Assembly (NCBI GenBank): GCA_001662425.1
Contig: BDDC01000867.1
Span: 1-31,424, forward strand
Reading direction: 5' to 3'
Source: Chlamydomonas sphaeroides
Taxonomy: Eukaryota > Chlorophyta > Chlorophyceae > Chlamydomonadales > Chlamydomonadaceae
DNA: 31,424 nt
Shown here: in pieces, positions 1-9,600 of the stretch
How positions within the stretch are numbered: position 1 is the stretch's first letter
Layout: every line of letters starts with the position of its first letter
Made by a program: the position numbers and the translations under genes
The notes under the pieces: model-generated
The model's input: the letters and a program-made list of their open reading frames with translations, nothing else
Told to the model about the DNA's origin: nothing
Databases searched by the model: none

Positions 1-73
1 GGAGAGGGAGAGGGAGAGGGAGAGGGAGAGGGAGAGGGAGAGGGAGAGGGCAGGGCAGGGCAGGGCAGGGCAG
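1..73. repeat. GGAGAG and GGCAG simple repeats
   Basis: About eight perfect copies of a 6-bp GGAGAG unit fill 1-49, followed by about five copies of a 5-bp GGCAG unit. The array is cut by the window edge, so its true length is unknown. It probably lies in the intron before the candidate terminal exon at 278-346. Confidence 0.95.
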
Positions 74-277
74 GTATGTTGGGCCCCAGCATCAGCTGAC
101 GCTAGGGCTCGTTCCCGCCTCGTTTTGGTGGGTGCGCGCGCTAGGGGGCCCACCCGATGGCCCACCCAGCAGCGGCCGCCGCAGCCGCCACCCCAGTCAC
201 TCTCTATTATAACAGCAGTGCCTCCGTCGAAAAGGTCCCCGCAACTAGCCCTGCCGCCCCCACCCCTGCCGCACCAG

Positions 278-346
278 GTGACCGAGGCCGTGTGCCCCAG
301 CGGCAAGATGCTCGCGCTCAACTGCCGGACGGCCATCGCCGACTAA
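278..346 (+). CDS. Candidate last exon of an upstream gene
   Basis: A pyrimidine-rich tract followed by CAG at 275-277 looks like a 3' splice site. After it, 22 codons run to TAA at 344-346, starting VTEAVCPSGK and ending CRTAIAD. Nearly all codons end in G or C, as in the confirmed exons here and unlike the flanking DNA. This suggests the 3' terminal exon of a plus-strand gene beginning left of the window. The peptide is too short to assign to a family. No upstream exon could be joined with confidence, and the 5' part would lie beyond the repeats at 1-73. It may also be a chance open frame. Confidence 0.4.
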   Translation: MTEAVCPSGKMLALNCRTAIAD

Positions 347-1424
347 GGGCGCGCCAAGCCGCTGCGGCGGCGCCCAGCCACGGAAACTCACTATGAAAGA
401 GCGTTGTCGAGTAGTGTGTGAATGGGCTCCATACAGCGAGGCCCTCCGACGATGTGGGTTCGGCAAACGCGTAGTGGCGGTCACGGGCAGCACAGGCGAG
501 TGCGGACGACAACAGCGCTCATGGGCCCCATGGGTTTCATGTGCAGGAGGTCGCGTACGTGGGCCTCCTGCTTACGACAGGGTCGTCGCCGTCGTCGCTG
601 CCGTTGTCAGGGCTGCGCCAGCAACGCCGCTCAAGGCTCCCTGCGCTAGCGCCGGCGCCGGCCGCTGGCGCCAGGACCCAGAGCGAGGGCTCCTGGCTGG
701 CGCTCGCCGTGTTGGCGGTGCCGGCGACTTCCGCGTACGTGGCAGGCACGTCTGGCGTGTGTCGTGACACGTGGCGCGGCATGAGGCAGTATCTCACCTA
801 ACAGCAGCTTGGCAGTGCAGTGTGTCGCCGCGTAGCTGGCGGTATGAGAAGGGCCAAGGCGTCGAGCGGCAGCGTGGCGGTGCCGATGACGTGGACCCTG
901 CCTGCCGTTTCGCAGGCAGGCAAGGTCATCAACCAGGGGTCGACCTTGACAGGGTAGCAGCGGGTCCTACCGATGCAAGCACGGGGCCCCCGGCCGGGGA
1001 CAGGCGGCGAGCTCGGCGCGCGTACGGCCGTGTTCCGTGACGGCTTTTTCGGATAGTTGGCTCGCCCCTTTAGGGGCACGGGCCGTTTGTGGAAGTAGTG
1101 GAAGTGCGGCTGAAGCCCATGACAGCCACGAGCAGACAGACATCCGCTCTGCTCCGAATTTCATCTTAACAGTGGCCGCCCCCCTGAACACTGCAGCGTG
1201 TGGTACGGCCATGTGTCCAATGCTCGCACCATGACCTCGCTCCCAGTTTGTTATCTGAAGTTACCCCAAGATACCCAATCTCCCACTACGTAACAGCCCA
1301 GCACGTCATGTTTTCAAGCGCCCACTTCAGAACATCATTTCGACACGCCACACTTCAATACAGAATTTCTCCAATACGATCAAGATTGGTGGAACAAGAC
1401 CGTGACCTCAACGCCGCTCTGGAC

Positions 1425-1595
1425 ATGCTGCTGCTGCTGTGCCTCCAGCTGCTCGGGGCTGAGCGCCCGGCCTGCTTCCGTCCTGGCAGCGGCGATGGGC
1501 CAGACGGAGATGGGCCGGGCGGCGGAGGGGGTGGTAGCGGCCGCCGAAAGCGGCCGCGACACAGCGAGAGCGACAGCAGCGGCAGCGTGCGTTAG
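1425..1595 (+). CDS. Weak candidate small ORF or exon, hydrophobic N terminus
   Basis: From ATG at 1425 a 56-codon frame runs to TAG at 1593. It begins MLLLLCLQLLGAE, resembling a short signal peptide or membrane segment, then becomes Gly-rich and ends with a basic/Ser-rich stretch (RRKRPRHSESDSS). The last bases before the stop, GTGCGT, match donor sequences used elsewhere in the window, so this could be an exon rather than a complete gene. The frame stays open upstream to 1200, but composition there is not coding-like. No family is recognised and no partner exon was found. Confidence 0.15.
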   Translation: MLLLLCLQLLGAERPACFRPGSGDGPDGDGPGGGGGGSGRRKRPRHSESDSSGSVR

Positions 1596-1820
1596 GAATT
1601 TTGGCCCTGCTGATTCAGGCAGTTCGGGCGGCAAAGTCCGGCCCGTGGGGTGATGAGGGCACGGAGGCCGGTGTGCCCGAGACCCTTCAAATGGACCCAG
1701 CTATGACCGCATAATGACCGACGGTGTGTGTCTGGTCTTGGTGGCCTCTTTTGGGGGCGAGCTATGCACCCATGCGCAGCTGGGACAGGTTTGTTGAAAG
1801 GGGTTGCAGGCACTGAGCCG

Positions 1821-1860
1821 ACGTGATGTGACGTGATGTGACGTGATGTGACGTGATGTG
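1821..1860. repeat. Four perfect copies of a 10-bp repeat
   Basis: The unit ACGTGATGTG occurs exactly four times in a row about 500 bp upstream of the MYND start codon. Each copy contains ACGTG, the core of many plant bZIP/bHLH sites. A regulatory role is possible, but slippage alone explains the array. Confidence 0.95.
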
Positions 1861-2367
1861 GCGGAAACCGTTATGGCGCCCTGGACCCTTACAATGGTTG
1901 CAACGTATCCAGCTTGATTACCGGATAAGCAAAGGAAGGTGTCGGGAAGCTGCGGTGCGTGACGGCTTGAGCAGGAGGGCTGCTGGGCTGGTGGGGGGTC
2001 GGACACGGGGTCGCGGGGGGATCGCACTGCACCGCGCCCCATTGCCTGCGCTGCATAACTTCGACGAATCGCAGCAACCTTGCCGGCCATGTAGCACGGC
2101 TACCGGCAGTAGGCCCGACCAGTGTCAGTTTGCAACGGCGACATTCCTGCTGGGCACCGGCTTGACGGGAAAAGTAGCTGCGTTGTCAGGTAGGCCTTGC
2201 GGGGGAAGGAGGGTGTATGTGTATGGCGGGGGGGGGGGGCAATGTGGGTAACTTTCGCGCCTGGAGCGAACAGCTGAGGCCCAAAGTCCTGTCGATTTCG
2301 TAACATCGTAGAAGCTTGCCATGTCGTGAAAGCTAACTGCTGTAGCGTGTAGGCGCAAACTGCCAAC

Positions 2368-5300
2368 ATGCAACAGGACCCCGGCTCAGAGGCTGCAGTC
2401 GCAGTGTTGGAGAGCGTCTCCGCAGCTGTTGCGGCCGCAGGTGACCTGGCCAGCGTCGTTGGTGGCATCCAGCGCAGGCAAGACAGCAGCCCAGCGGCCG
2501 ACGCCGGGCCGGCGCCAACAACTCCCACGCCAAACACTGTCCTGCGCGAGGAGCTACTAGGCGTGCTGCAGGAGAGCCGCTTCTGCGAGCACCTGCTGCG
2601 GGGCGTCGCGACCGCCGCACAGCTGCTGGCGGCACTGACGCCTGCGGGCGACCACGGCGAGCCCGAGGGCGGCGGCCAGGCCCCGCCGCAGCTGCTGGCG
2701 GCGCAGGAGGCCTTGGCAGACGCCCTCGAGCAGACGCAAGTCCTGACGGACCACCTCGCGAACATTTTGTACCCACCCTTGTACCCCGGCGTACCCGTCC
2801 TGTCCTGGCCGGGGCCGTGGGCGCTGCACGCCACCACGGCGGCCGGCGCGGTGGCGCTGGCCGTCCTGGACGGTGGGCCCGTCTACGGCCTACCCGAGGA
2901 CGCGGCCGACGGCCTGAGGATGATCATCGGCGCCGAGCTGGGCCGGGCCGTCCTGTCGATGCTGCTGCTGCTGCACCGCAGCCAGGGCGCCGAGCAGCTG
3001 CACCCGGCCGCGGTGCTCAGCCTCGTGCTGCGGTCGGCAGCCTTGGTGTCAGGCCGCGCGGCGGCCCTTGCTGCTGATGGCGACATCCCGCCAGCCGGTG
3101 ACGGCGGCGGTAGCGGCGGCGCGCCCATCGAGCCCGAGCTGGTCGCAAGCATCGCGGTCATTAGCCTGGAGGCTGCAGGCGCCGCGGTGCGCGGCCTGGA
3201 GGTCGGGTCGCCGGCCTGGCGGCGCGCCGCTGCACGCTGCTGGCGGCATGCGGGCGAGGCGCTGCTGTACTGCGGCCCCGTGGGCAGCGACCGGGACCGC
3301 GAGCGGCTGGTGGACGTGCTGTGTCCACACGTCCGGACGCTGGCTGCCGGGGGTGAGGACTGGAGAGGGGCGGCCTCTCGGCATACCATTGCGTGGTGCC
3401 GGGCATGGGGTGTTCCAGTGTTAAGTAGAACATAATCCCACACGTGTGTACACCTCGGCTGCGCACGCGGTTCGGAACGGGCTCGGCCCAGGAGAGGCCA
3501 CTTTGCGGTGACAGGCTTCAGCGGGGCAGGGCACCGGGTCTCAACCGTGCGGGCAGCGCGCCTTGGGTGCTACGATTGGCGCGCAACCGCCGTCGCCCCG
3601 CTGGCACTGCGGACCGCAGGCGCCGCCATCCCGGCTGAGCCGCCTCCCCAGGTGGCGGCGGCCCTGCAGGGCGGCATGCTTACCTTCATGGAGCGCCTGC
3701 TGAGGACCTTCGGTCGCGGCCTGACCGGCCAGGGGCCGCGGCAGGGGCCCGAGGCGGCGGCGGTGACCGTGCTGTGCCGGACGCTCGACCCCTCCTTCCC
3801 GATGTGGCTCTTTGCCTACGCCGAGCCACGCCAGGCGGTGGCGCTGATTGTCACCTTGCGCAAGGTGCTCGTGGCGAGACAGGAGGACTGGGTGCGGGAC
3901 ATGGTGTCCGCCATCACGGCCGCGAGTGCCCAGCCGGGACGCTCGGGCGGCGGCAGCGGCGGCGCCGGGCTAGGCGAAGCGGCGCTTGAGGACGGAGAGC
4001 TTGCCGGCTTGGCGGCGGTGGCGTTCTGCGCCGGCCTGTTGTGTGTGAGGGCGTTCGACTGGTGAGCTGTCGCGACGACAGCTCGCGCATGCCGGCCGCA
4101 ATGCCAGTGTGCACAGGACTGGGAGCTCGCGCCGTACAGCCATGGACGATACCGTACGCCGCAACAGCGTAGCAGGCTCGGCAGTAAACCGCAACCCTGT
4201 TCCTGCCCTCCCGCCGCCGCCCAGGTTCAGCGAGAGCCAGCAGATGCGCCGCCCCACCCTCGCAGCGCAGCAGCTGCGGCGGCTGCTGACGCTCATGGTG
4301 GGAGAGCTGTTGCCAACGACCATCATACGCTAATCGTGCAACTTGTAAGACTCATGATAGCATCTGCTGGTCTGCGCCACCTCAGGTGGGGGAGCTGCTG
4401 CCACCGCTCGCGCGCATGGCCAAGGCCGCGGCGGTGGGCCTCACGGCGGCGGGACTCACCGCCGCGACCAGCGGGGCCGTTGCCAGCTCCCGCGCAGCTG
4501 CCGGCCCCGCCGGCCGCAGCCGCGCCAGCGGCCGCGCCGGTCGCGGCCGCGCCTCCCGCAACGCCGCTGCGGCGGACACGGGCGCGAGCGCGGATGACGC
4601 CGCGCACGCTGCAGCGGAGGAGGCCCTGGGCGGCTGCGCTCCACGGCTGGCGGCCGCTCTGCTCGCGCTGACGAACATCCTGTACCCTATCCTATACTGG
4701 CTCCCGACGCTGGACGCGGACGCAAGGCCGCCCGCGCCCGTGATGCCGCTCCGCATCGGCGCGACAGAGCCGTAAGCCAGCGGGGGACGGCGCCGGGGTC
4801 CGCGGCCTACCATCGCCCCGTGCCTGTGGCCAGGGACGGCGATGCCGGTGCCTAGATCGTAGTTGCAGTCGTGCCGACGCTCATTCGCAATGCCGCTCTG
4901 CCGCGCCTCAGGGAGCGTGTGGAGCGGGCCACGGCCGTGGCCAGCGCTGCCGCGAGCGCCGCTGCGCGGGCCGACCCCGCCGGCTCCGCGCCGCGGCGGC
5001 AGGACTGGGACGCGCTGCTGCTGCGCGAGGTGGGCGCGGTGGAGGCACTCGGCGCCGGCCTGCGCATCGCTAGCGTGCCGCTGCTGCTGTCCTACTGGCG
5101 CGCGGGGCACAAGTCCACGCCCTCCCGGCTCATCACTGCGCTGCTGACGCTGGCCATCTGCCGGCGGCGGGAGGTGCTCCATGGCAACCTCGCGGCCGCG
5201 GCGTCGGCCGCGGCGCGGCTGCGCAGCTCCGGCCGGCAGCCGACCCCCACCGAGGTCCGCGCTGCGGAGGCGCTGGAGCTGGGGCTGTGGCCGCGCGAGA

Positions 5301-5722
5301 GCTTCGAGGTCCTGGAAGCCTACTTCGTAGCGAAGGGCGACTTTGGCGATGCGAGGGAGGCGCGCGAGATGGCGGCCTTCGATCAGCACCTGCAGGCGGG
5401 CGGCGACTCCCCGCTGGCGTCCTCGCTGCGCGACGGCTTGTCGCCGCACGCGCAGATCGCGGCCGCCGGCCTGGCGGTGGTGCCTCTGGCGGGCGTGCGG
5501 CGGGAGCTGCTGCCGTCCGTGGCCTGCGCCAACCCGGGCTGCATGCAGCTGGCCGGCTGCTCGGAGGCGGCTCTGACGCTGGCGCTGTGCGGCGGCTGCG
5601 GGCGGGTGGGCTACTGCTGCGGCGCGTGCCGGCTCGCGCACTGGGAGGCGGGGCACGGGACGGTGTGCGGGATGGCGGCCGGCGAGGAGGGCGGCGGCGG
5701 CCAGGGCAGCGCGGGCGGCTGA
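2368..5722 (+). CDS. MYND zinc-finger protein, ~906 aa, five exons
   Basis: Modelled exons: 2368-3352, 3620-4061, 4225-4297, 4386-4739 and 4856-5722; phases close to 907 codons. An in-frame TAG 18 nt upstream supports the ATG at 2368. The protein is Ala/Leu-rich and largely helical. The C terminus (about residues 842-889) carries a MYND finger: CANPGC, then CGGCGRVGYC, CGAC, and final His/Cys ligands in HWEAGHGTVC. MYND fingers are protein-interaction modules; in chlorophytes they cap large families of poorly characterised proteins, so the partner is unknown. The motif NILYP-x-LY occurs twice (exon 1 and exon 4), hinting at an internal duplication or fusion of two family members. The exon 4/5 junction is uncertain: a stronger donor at 4772 does not keep frame, so 4740/4855 was chosen. 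No SET or other catalytic domain is visible. Exons 1-2 could alternatively be a separate, finger-less gene. Confidence 0.8.
4062..4086 (+). other. Hairpin covering the 5' splice site of MYND intron 2
   Basis: GAGCTGTCG, loop CGA, CGACAGCTC form a perfect 9-bp stem at 4064-4084. G4062/C4086 and a U-G wobble extend it to 11 bp, so the GT donor dinucleotide (4062-4063) would itself be paired. The donor assignment rests on phase agreement with the acceptor at 4224. The structure could slow splicing of intron 2. Confidence 0.55.
4298..4405 (+). repeat. Direct repeat marking both ends of MYND intron 3
   Basis: The 88-nt intron 4298-4385 begins with 20 nt that match 17 of the first 20 nt of the following exon (4386-4405). 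Both read GTGGGrGAGCTGyTGCCA. The intron therefore lies between two copies of one sequence, each preceded by a T/A-G boundary. This is the layout expected if a tandem duplication carrying AG|GT created the intron. Confidence 0.8.
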
Positions 5723-6613
5723 GCGGCAGGGGCGGTGCGGTCAGGGAGTGCTGCGATAGGGCGGGGGCGACACACGGACTAGAGAACGCACGAGCGACCA
5801 TGTACAAGCATGTACAGGCACGTACAAGCAGGAGCGTACCTTGCTTCGTGTTGAGGGCCCGCTCGCCTGAGGAGCCTGCTTCCTGTGGAGCATGGCGGCG
5901 CGCTGCGGTTGGACGCACGTGTACAGTATGCAGCAGAGGCTGGCCAAGGGAGGGTCGTGCGTCTAGCTGTGCACGCACCGCGCAGGGTATCGCATCTCGC
6001 TCTGCCGCATGTCCTAGGGCGTACACGGCATATGGTTTAAAAAACCTGTCCTCCACGCTTGCTGGTCGTGGGCGGTAGGACTACTCCTTTCATGAAGTGG
6101 AGCTACCGACGCACACCATGACGCGTGAACTGTTGCTACGTTTGGTCGCGGCTCAATCAGGACTGTGCTTTCTCTGGCGGAATCGAAGGCTGTGCTCTGG
6201 CAACGCGACAACCGGCTTCGCCAAAACGCAACCCTGACATGCTCGGAACTGCCTTGACTCCTGTGGTCGACAGTTTATCCTTTCTTATCTCTCGTGCCAT
6301 TATGTTCATGACTCGCCTGAGGAGCCTATGCTGGCGGACGTGGGCGCCTTTCGCAGCCAGCACGGGTTGGGCGGGCTTGGGTGAGGTGGCGGTTGGGGCC
6401 CGGGGCCTGTCCGGGAGGGAGAGGGCTGGGTTCGTGTCCTCGCGACACAAGCGGGGCCATGCGCTACGCGCAGCATGCTCCAGCTGCAAAGCCCAGGCAA
6501 GCCTTCCACAACAGCGCAAAGTAGCTTTCCGACGTGCTGCATATCACGGACACCCTAGCATGACACCCTAGCGCCGAGCGCCGTGTCGTAAAAGGCTCAC
6601 CAACTAGCCAGCC
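5723..6613. other. Intergenic region between MYND and NAP genes
   Basis: Both flanking genes are on the plus strand, so this holds the MYND 3' UTR and the NAP promoter. No TGTAA poly(A) signal is visible. GTACAAGCA/GTACAGGCA-like units repeat at about 5811-5838. An AT-rich patch, GGTTTAAAAAACC, lies at about 6034-6046. No gene was found. Confidence 0.7.
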
Positions 6614-9600
6614 ATGGCCGCGGAGCGCAAGCTGTGGGCGGCCATCGAGGATTTGGAGGTGCGTTGCTAGGGCTACGGTCGGCGGTCAGCTCGGCGCGCC
6701 AGCAGCGAAACGGCGCGGAAGCACCCCGGCTGCCTGTCGCGATTGACCCTGCCGCTATTAGAAAAGAGACGCAACGACTGAGCGACAAGACCCGGGAACG
6801 AGCACAGCGACGCCCCGCCCTCCTTCCCCATCCCCATCCCCACTGCTTCTCCGGCCTCTCCTGGGCCAAGGGCGCAACCCCGCTGTGTGTATCTATGTGC
6901 ATATGTAACAAGCCAGCAATGGCTCCTCGTCGTCTTCGGACAGTCCTCGAGGATGCCTGAGAGACTCCAAGATTCTTGAACGAGTGACGTCGCCCGAACC
7001 GCAGGCCCAATTGGAAGCCACCCACGCCAAGCGCCAGGAGCGGCAGGAGGAGTTGCTCCTCGAGTACCTGAGCGCCCGCGCGCCTCTGCTCGATCGCCGG
7101 TGAGTCGAACTACGGCTGCCAGCTTCGTGCCGTCGAGTGCCGCCAGGCGCCCCGGTCCCCACCGAATCCCCAGGCAGGCGCCCCAACATCGGGCTGCCTT
7201 CACACGCACAGCAACCCTCAGCAAACCCCGCGACCTCGCTAACATGGCCTCCGCGTGCACCAAAGACCTGCGCGCCTCACAGCACTTGCGGCGCCAACCC
7301 CCACGACGTTGCACGCACGCACCCGCACGCACCCGAACCCGTCTCCCAAACGGCTCCCGACCCCGACCTCGCGCAGGGCGGAGCTGGTCACCGGCCGGTC
7401 CGAGCCCTCTGCTGAGGAGCTGCAGGTGGGGCCTGCGGCTGCTGACCCACTAAGAAGACCATGATGAGCTCCTTTGCATCCATAGGTATCTGTCTACATA
7501 CCCTTCCTCCCCTCTCCACCCCACCCTCACAGGGCTTCAAGCCGCAGGGCGCGGCAGCAGCTGCCGGTGCCGGCGCCTCCGCGGCGGGCGCCTCGCCCGG
7601 CGGCGCCAAGGGCGGCGGCGCCAAGGGGGCCAAGGGGGTGCCTTTCTTCTGGCTTAACGCCCTCTGCAACACGGTGAGTGCCGTACATGCTAGCACCGGA
7701 TTGGTGGCCATGCACGACGCGGGTCGGCCTGTTTGGGGCCGCGCCTCCACCCCGGCGCCCCAGCGCGGGTGCGCGGCCTGCAGCCCGCTCGCTCGCCGCC
7801 CACGCAAGGCCGCCGCGCAAGGCCCCCTCGTCCGCTGCCGCGCAGGAGTCCCTGGCGCCGCTCATCACGGGGCGGGACCGCTGCGCGCTCGAGTACCTGG
7901 AGGACGTGGTGTACGTGCGGGGGCCGGCGGGCATGCAGGTAGGGCACGGTACACAAACTGTAGTATTCCTATCATGACATGTGCATGACATACGTATGAC
8001 AGTAATGATCCTCCGATGATGCTCATAATGACGGCTACGTGGTACACAATGTGGTAATCCCTATGATTCCCATTATATCGATGATGACAACGACATGGTG
8101 ACGTCTGATGATTGTGTGTGGGGCTGGGGCTGGGGCACGTGATGCGGTGCGGGTGATGCCGGGATGAGGTGGCACGGAGGGTCGGGGTCGGGGCGGGGTA
8201 CGTGCTGGGGGCAGGGGGAGGGGTGTGCGTTGTTAAATAGTGAGCGCGCTGGCTCAAGCGGGGGTGCGGAGCGAGGCCCGGCGAGGATGCAGGCGAGGGT
8301 GGCGTGGGGGCGTGGGAGTGGGTTTCGTGTGGGCGCGGGGGCAGGTGCGTGCGTGCGTGCCAGGATCTCCGCGCCTGTGGCTGTGCGTTGCCCGGCCGCG
8401 GTGGGCCCCCGACCCATGGGGCATCACCGAAATGCGAGCTGCCGGGGTGTTCCCTGCCCGGGTCTTGTTCGCGTCCGTGCCTCCTCCCTCCAACTACTCC
8501 CCCATGTCCCCCTCCCCTCCCTCCCCATCCCGGCTCAGGTGGAGTTCCACTTTGCGCCCAACCCGTACTTCACCAACAAGGTCGGCCAGCTGCCAGGGTC
8601 AGGGCTCCTCTGCAACTGGACCGTCCCATCCACGTGCCGTAGTTGCTACATACACGCGCGCTTCATGAATCTTCACCTTGCCCCCCTTCCTCAATCCCTC
8701 CCTGCCTCCCCCGCCCACTCCGCGCCTCTCCCCCCAGGTCCTGCGCAAGGGCATCTACGTGAAGCGGACTGCAGCCGCCGGCGGTGGTGGCGGTGGCGGC
8801 GGCAAGGGCTCCCGGCAGCGCCCCGCCGGTGGCCTGCACGGCGACGACATCGAGGAGGTGGGGGCTGGCGGGGGTCGGGCTGAAGCATAGGCTAACACAT
8901 AGCAAACGGCACATCAAGCGTTATAGCAGCAGAGGTGGCGTGGGTGTAAGGGAACGTGGGGGGTAAATACTGTATCGCAAGTGTGTCGCATGTTGCGTGT
9001 GTGTTTGGGTATGCAGCCCGCCGCCCGTGCCAGTCATGCCGGCTGCGGTCCGCGCGGTCCGCCTGCTCCAGCTCCGCGAGGAGGCCGCTGCGATGTATCC
9101 TGAGAACAACATCATACGCCCTCATGTGTCTGTCGCAGCTGCATCGTTTGCATGAGTCTCCAGGAGCTCCGGCAATCTTGCGCCCCCCCGCTGCCTTCCC
9201 CTGCTGCAGGTGCGCGAGGAGGCCACCGTGATCGACTGGAAGGCGGGCCGCAGCCTGCTGGTACGAGGAGGGCCGGCAGGCGGCGGAGGCGGAGGCGGCG
9301 GCAAGGGGCTGCATCAGGCGGCGGCGGCGGCCAAGAAGCCGGCCAAGCAGGGCAAGGGTGGCAAGGGCGGCAAGGGCGCGGCCAGGAAGGTGAGCGGTCG
9401 GGGTATGGGAAGGGAGACCATCAGAAGTAAGCCCATACGCCCAATACAAGTGAGAAGAGGCGCATGCGTGCGGCGGCTCGCGATGCGCTGGATGGGCCGC
9501 GTCGCTCGCTGCAGCCCTGCCACCCTCCGACCCCTGCTGCTGCTGCTGCTGCCCCGACGGTGCGCAGGCTGCGCCCGTGACGCGCTCCAAGCGCGGCAAG

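Larger units (their letters stand above)
347..2367. other. Intergenic region upstream of the MYND gene
   Basis: Two kilobases without a convincing gene. Open frames exist on both strands (for example 541-801 plus and 1701-2090 minus), but they lack the codon bias and family motifs of the real exons. The stretch holds the 10-bp tandem repeat at 1821-1860, a weak candidate small ORF at 1425-1595 and a G-run at 2227-2238. The promoter of the MYND gene should lie at the right end; no clear TATA box was recognised. An in-frame TAG at 2350-2352 just before the MYND ATG supports that start. Confidence 0.6.

Noticed and set aside
1..73. Telomeric repeat at the window start
   Set aside because: The units GGAGAG and GGCAG do not match the algal TTTTAGGG or plant TTTAGGG telomere repeats.
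4382..5656. 424-codon minus-strand open frame
   Set aside because: It mirrors the MYND exons 4 and 5. The plus strand has the zinc finger and the matching splice phases; the minus reading is Arg/Ala/Pro-rich with no motif, as expected opposite GC-rich codons.
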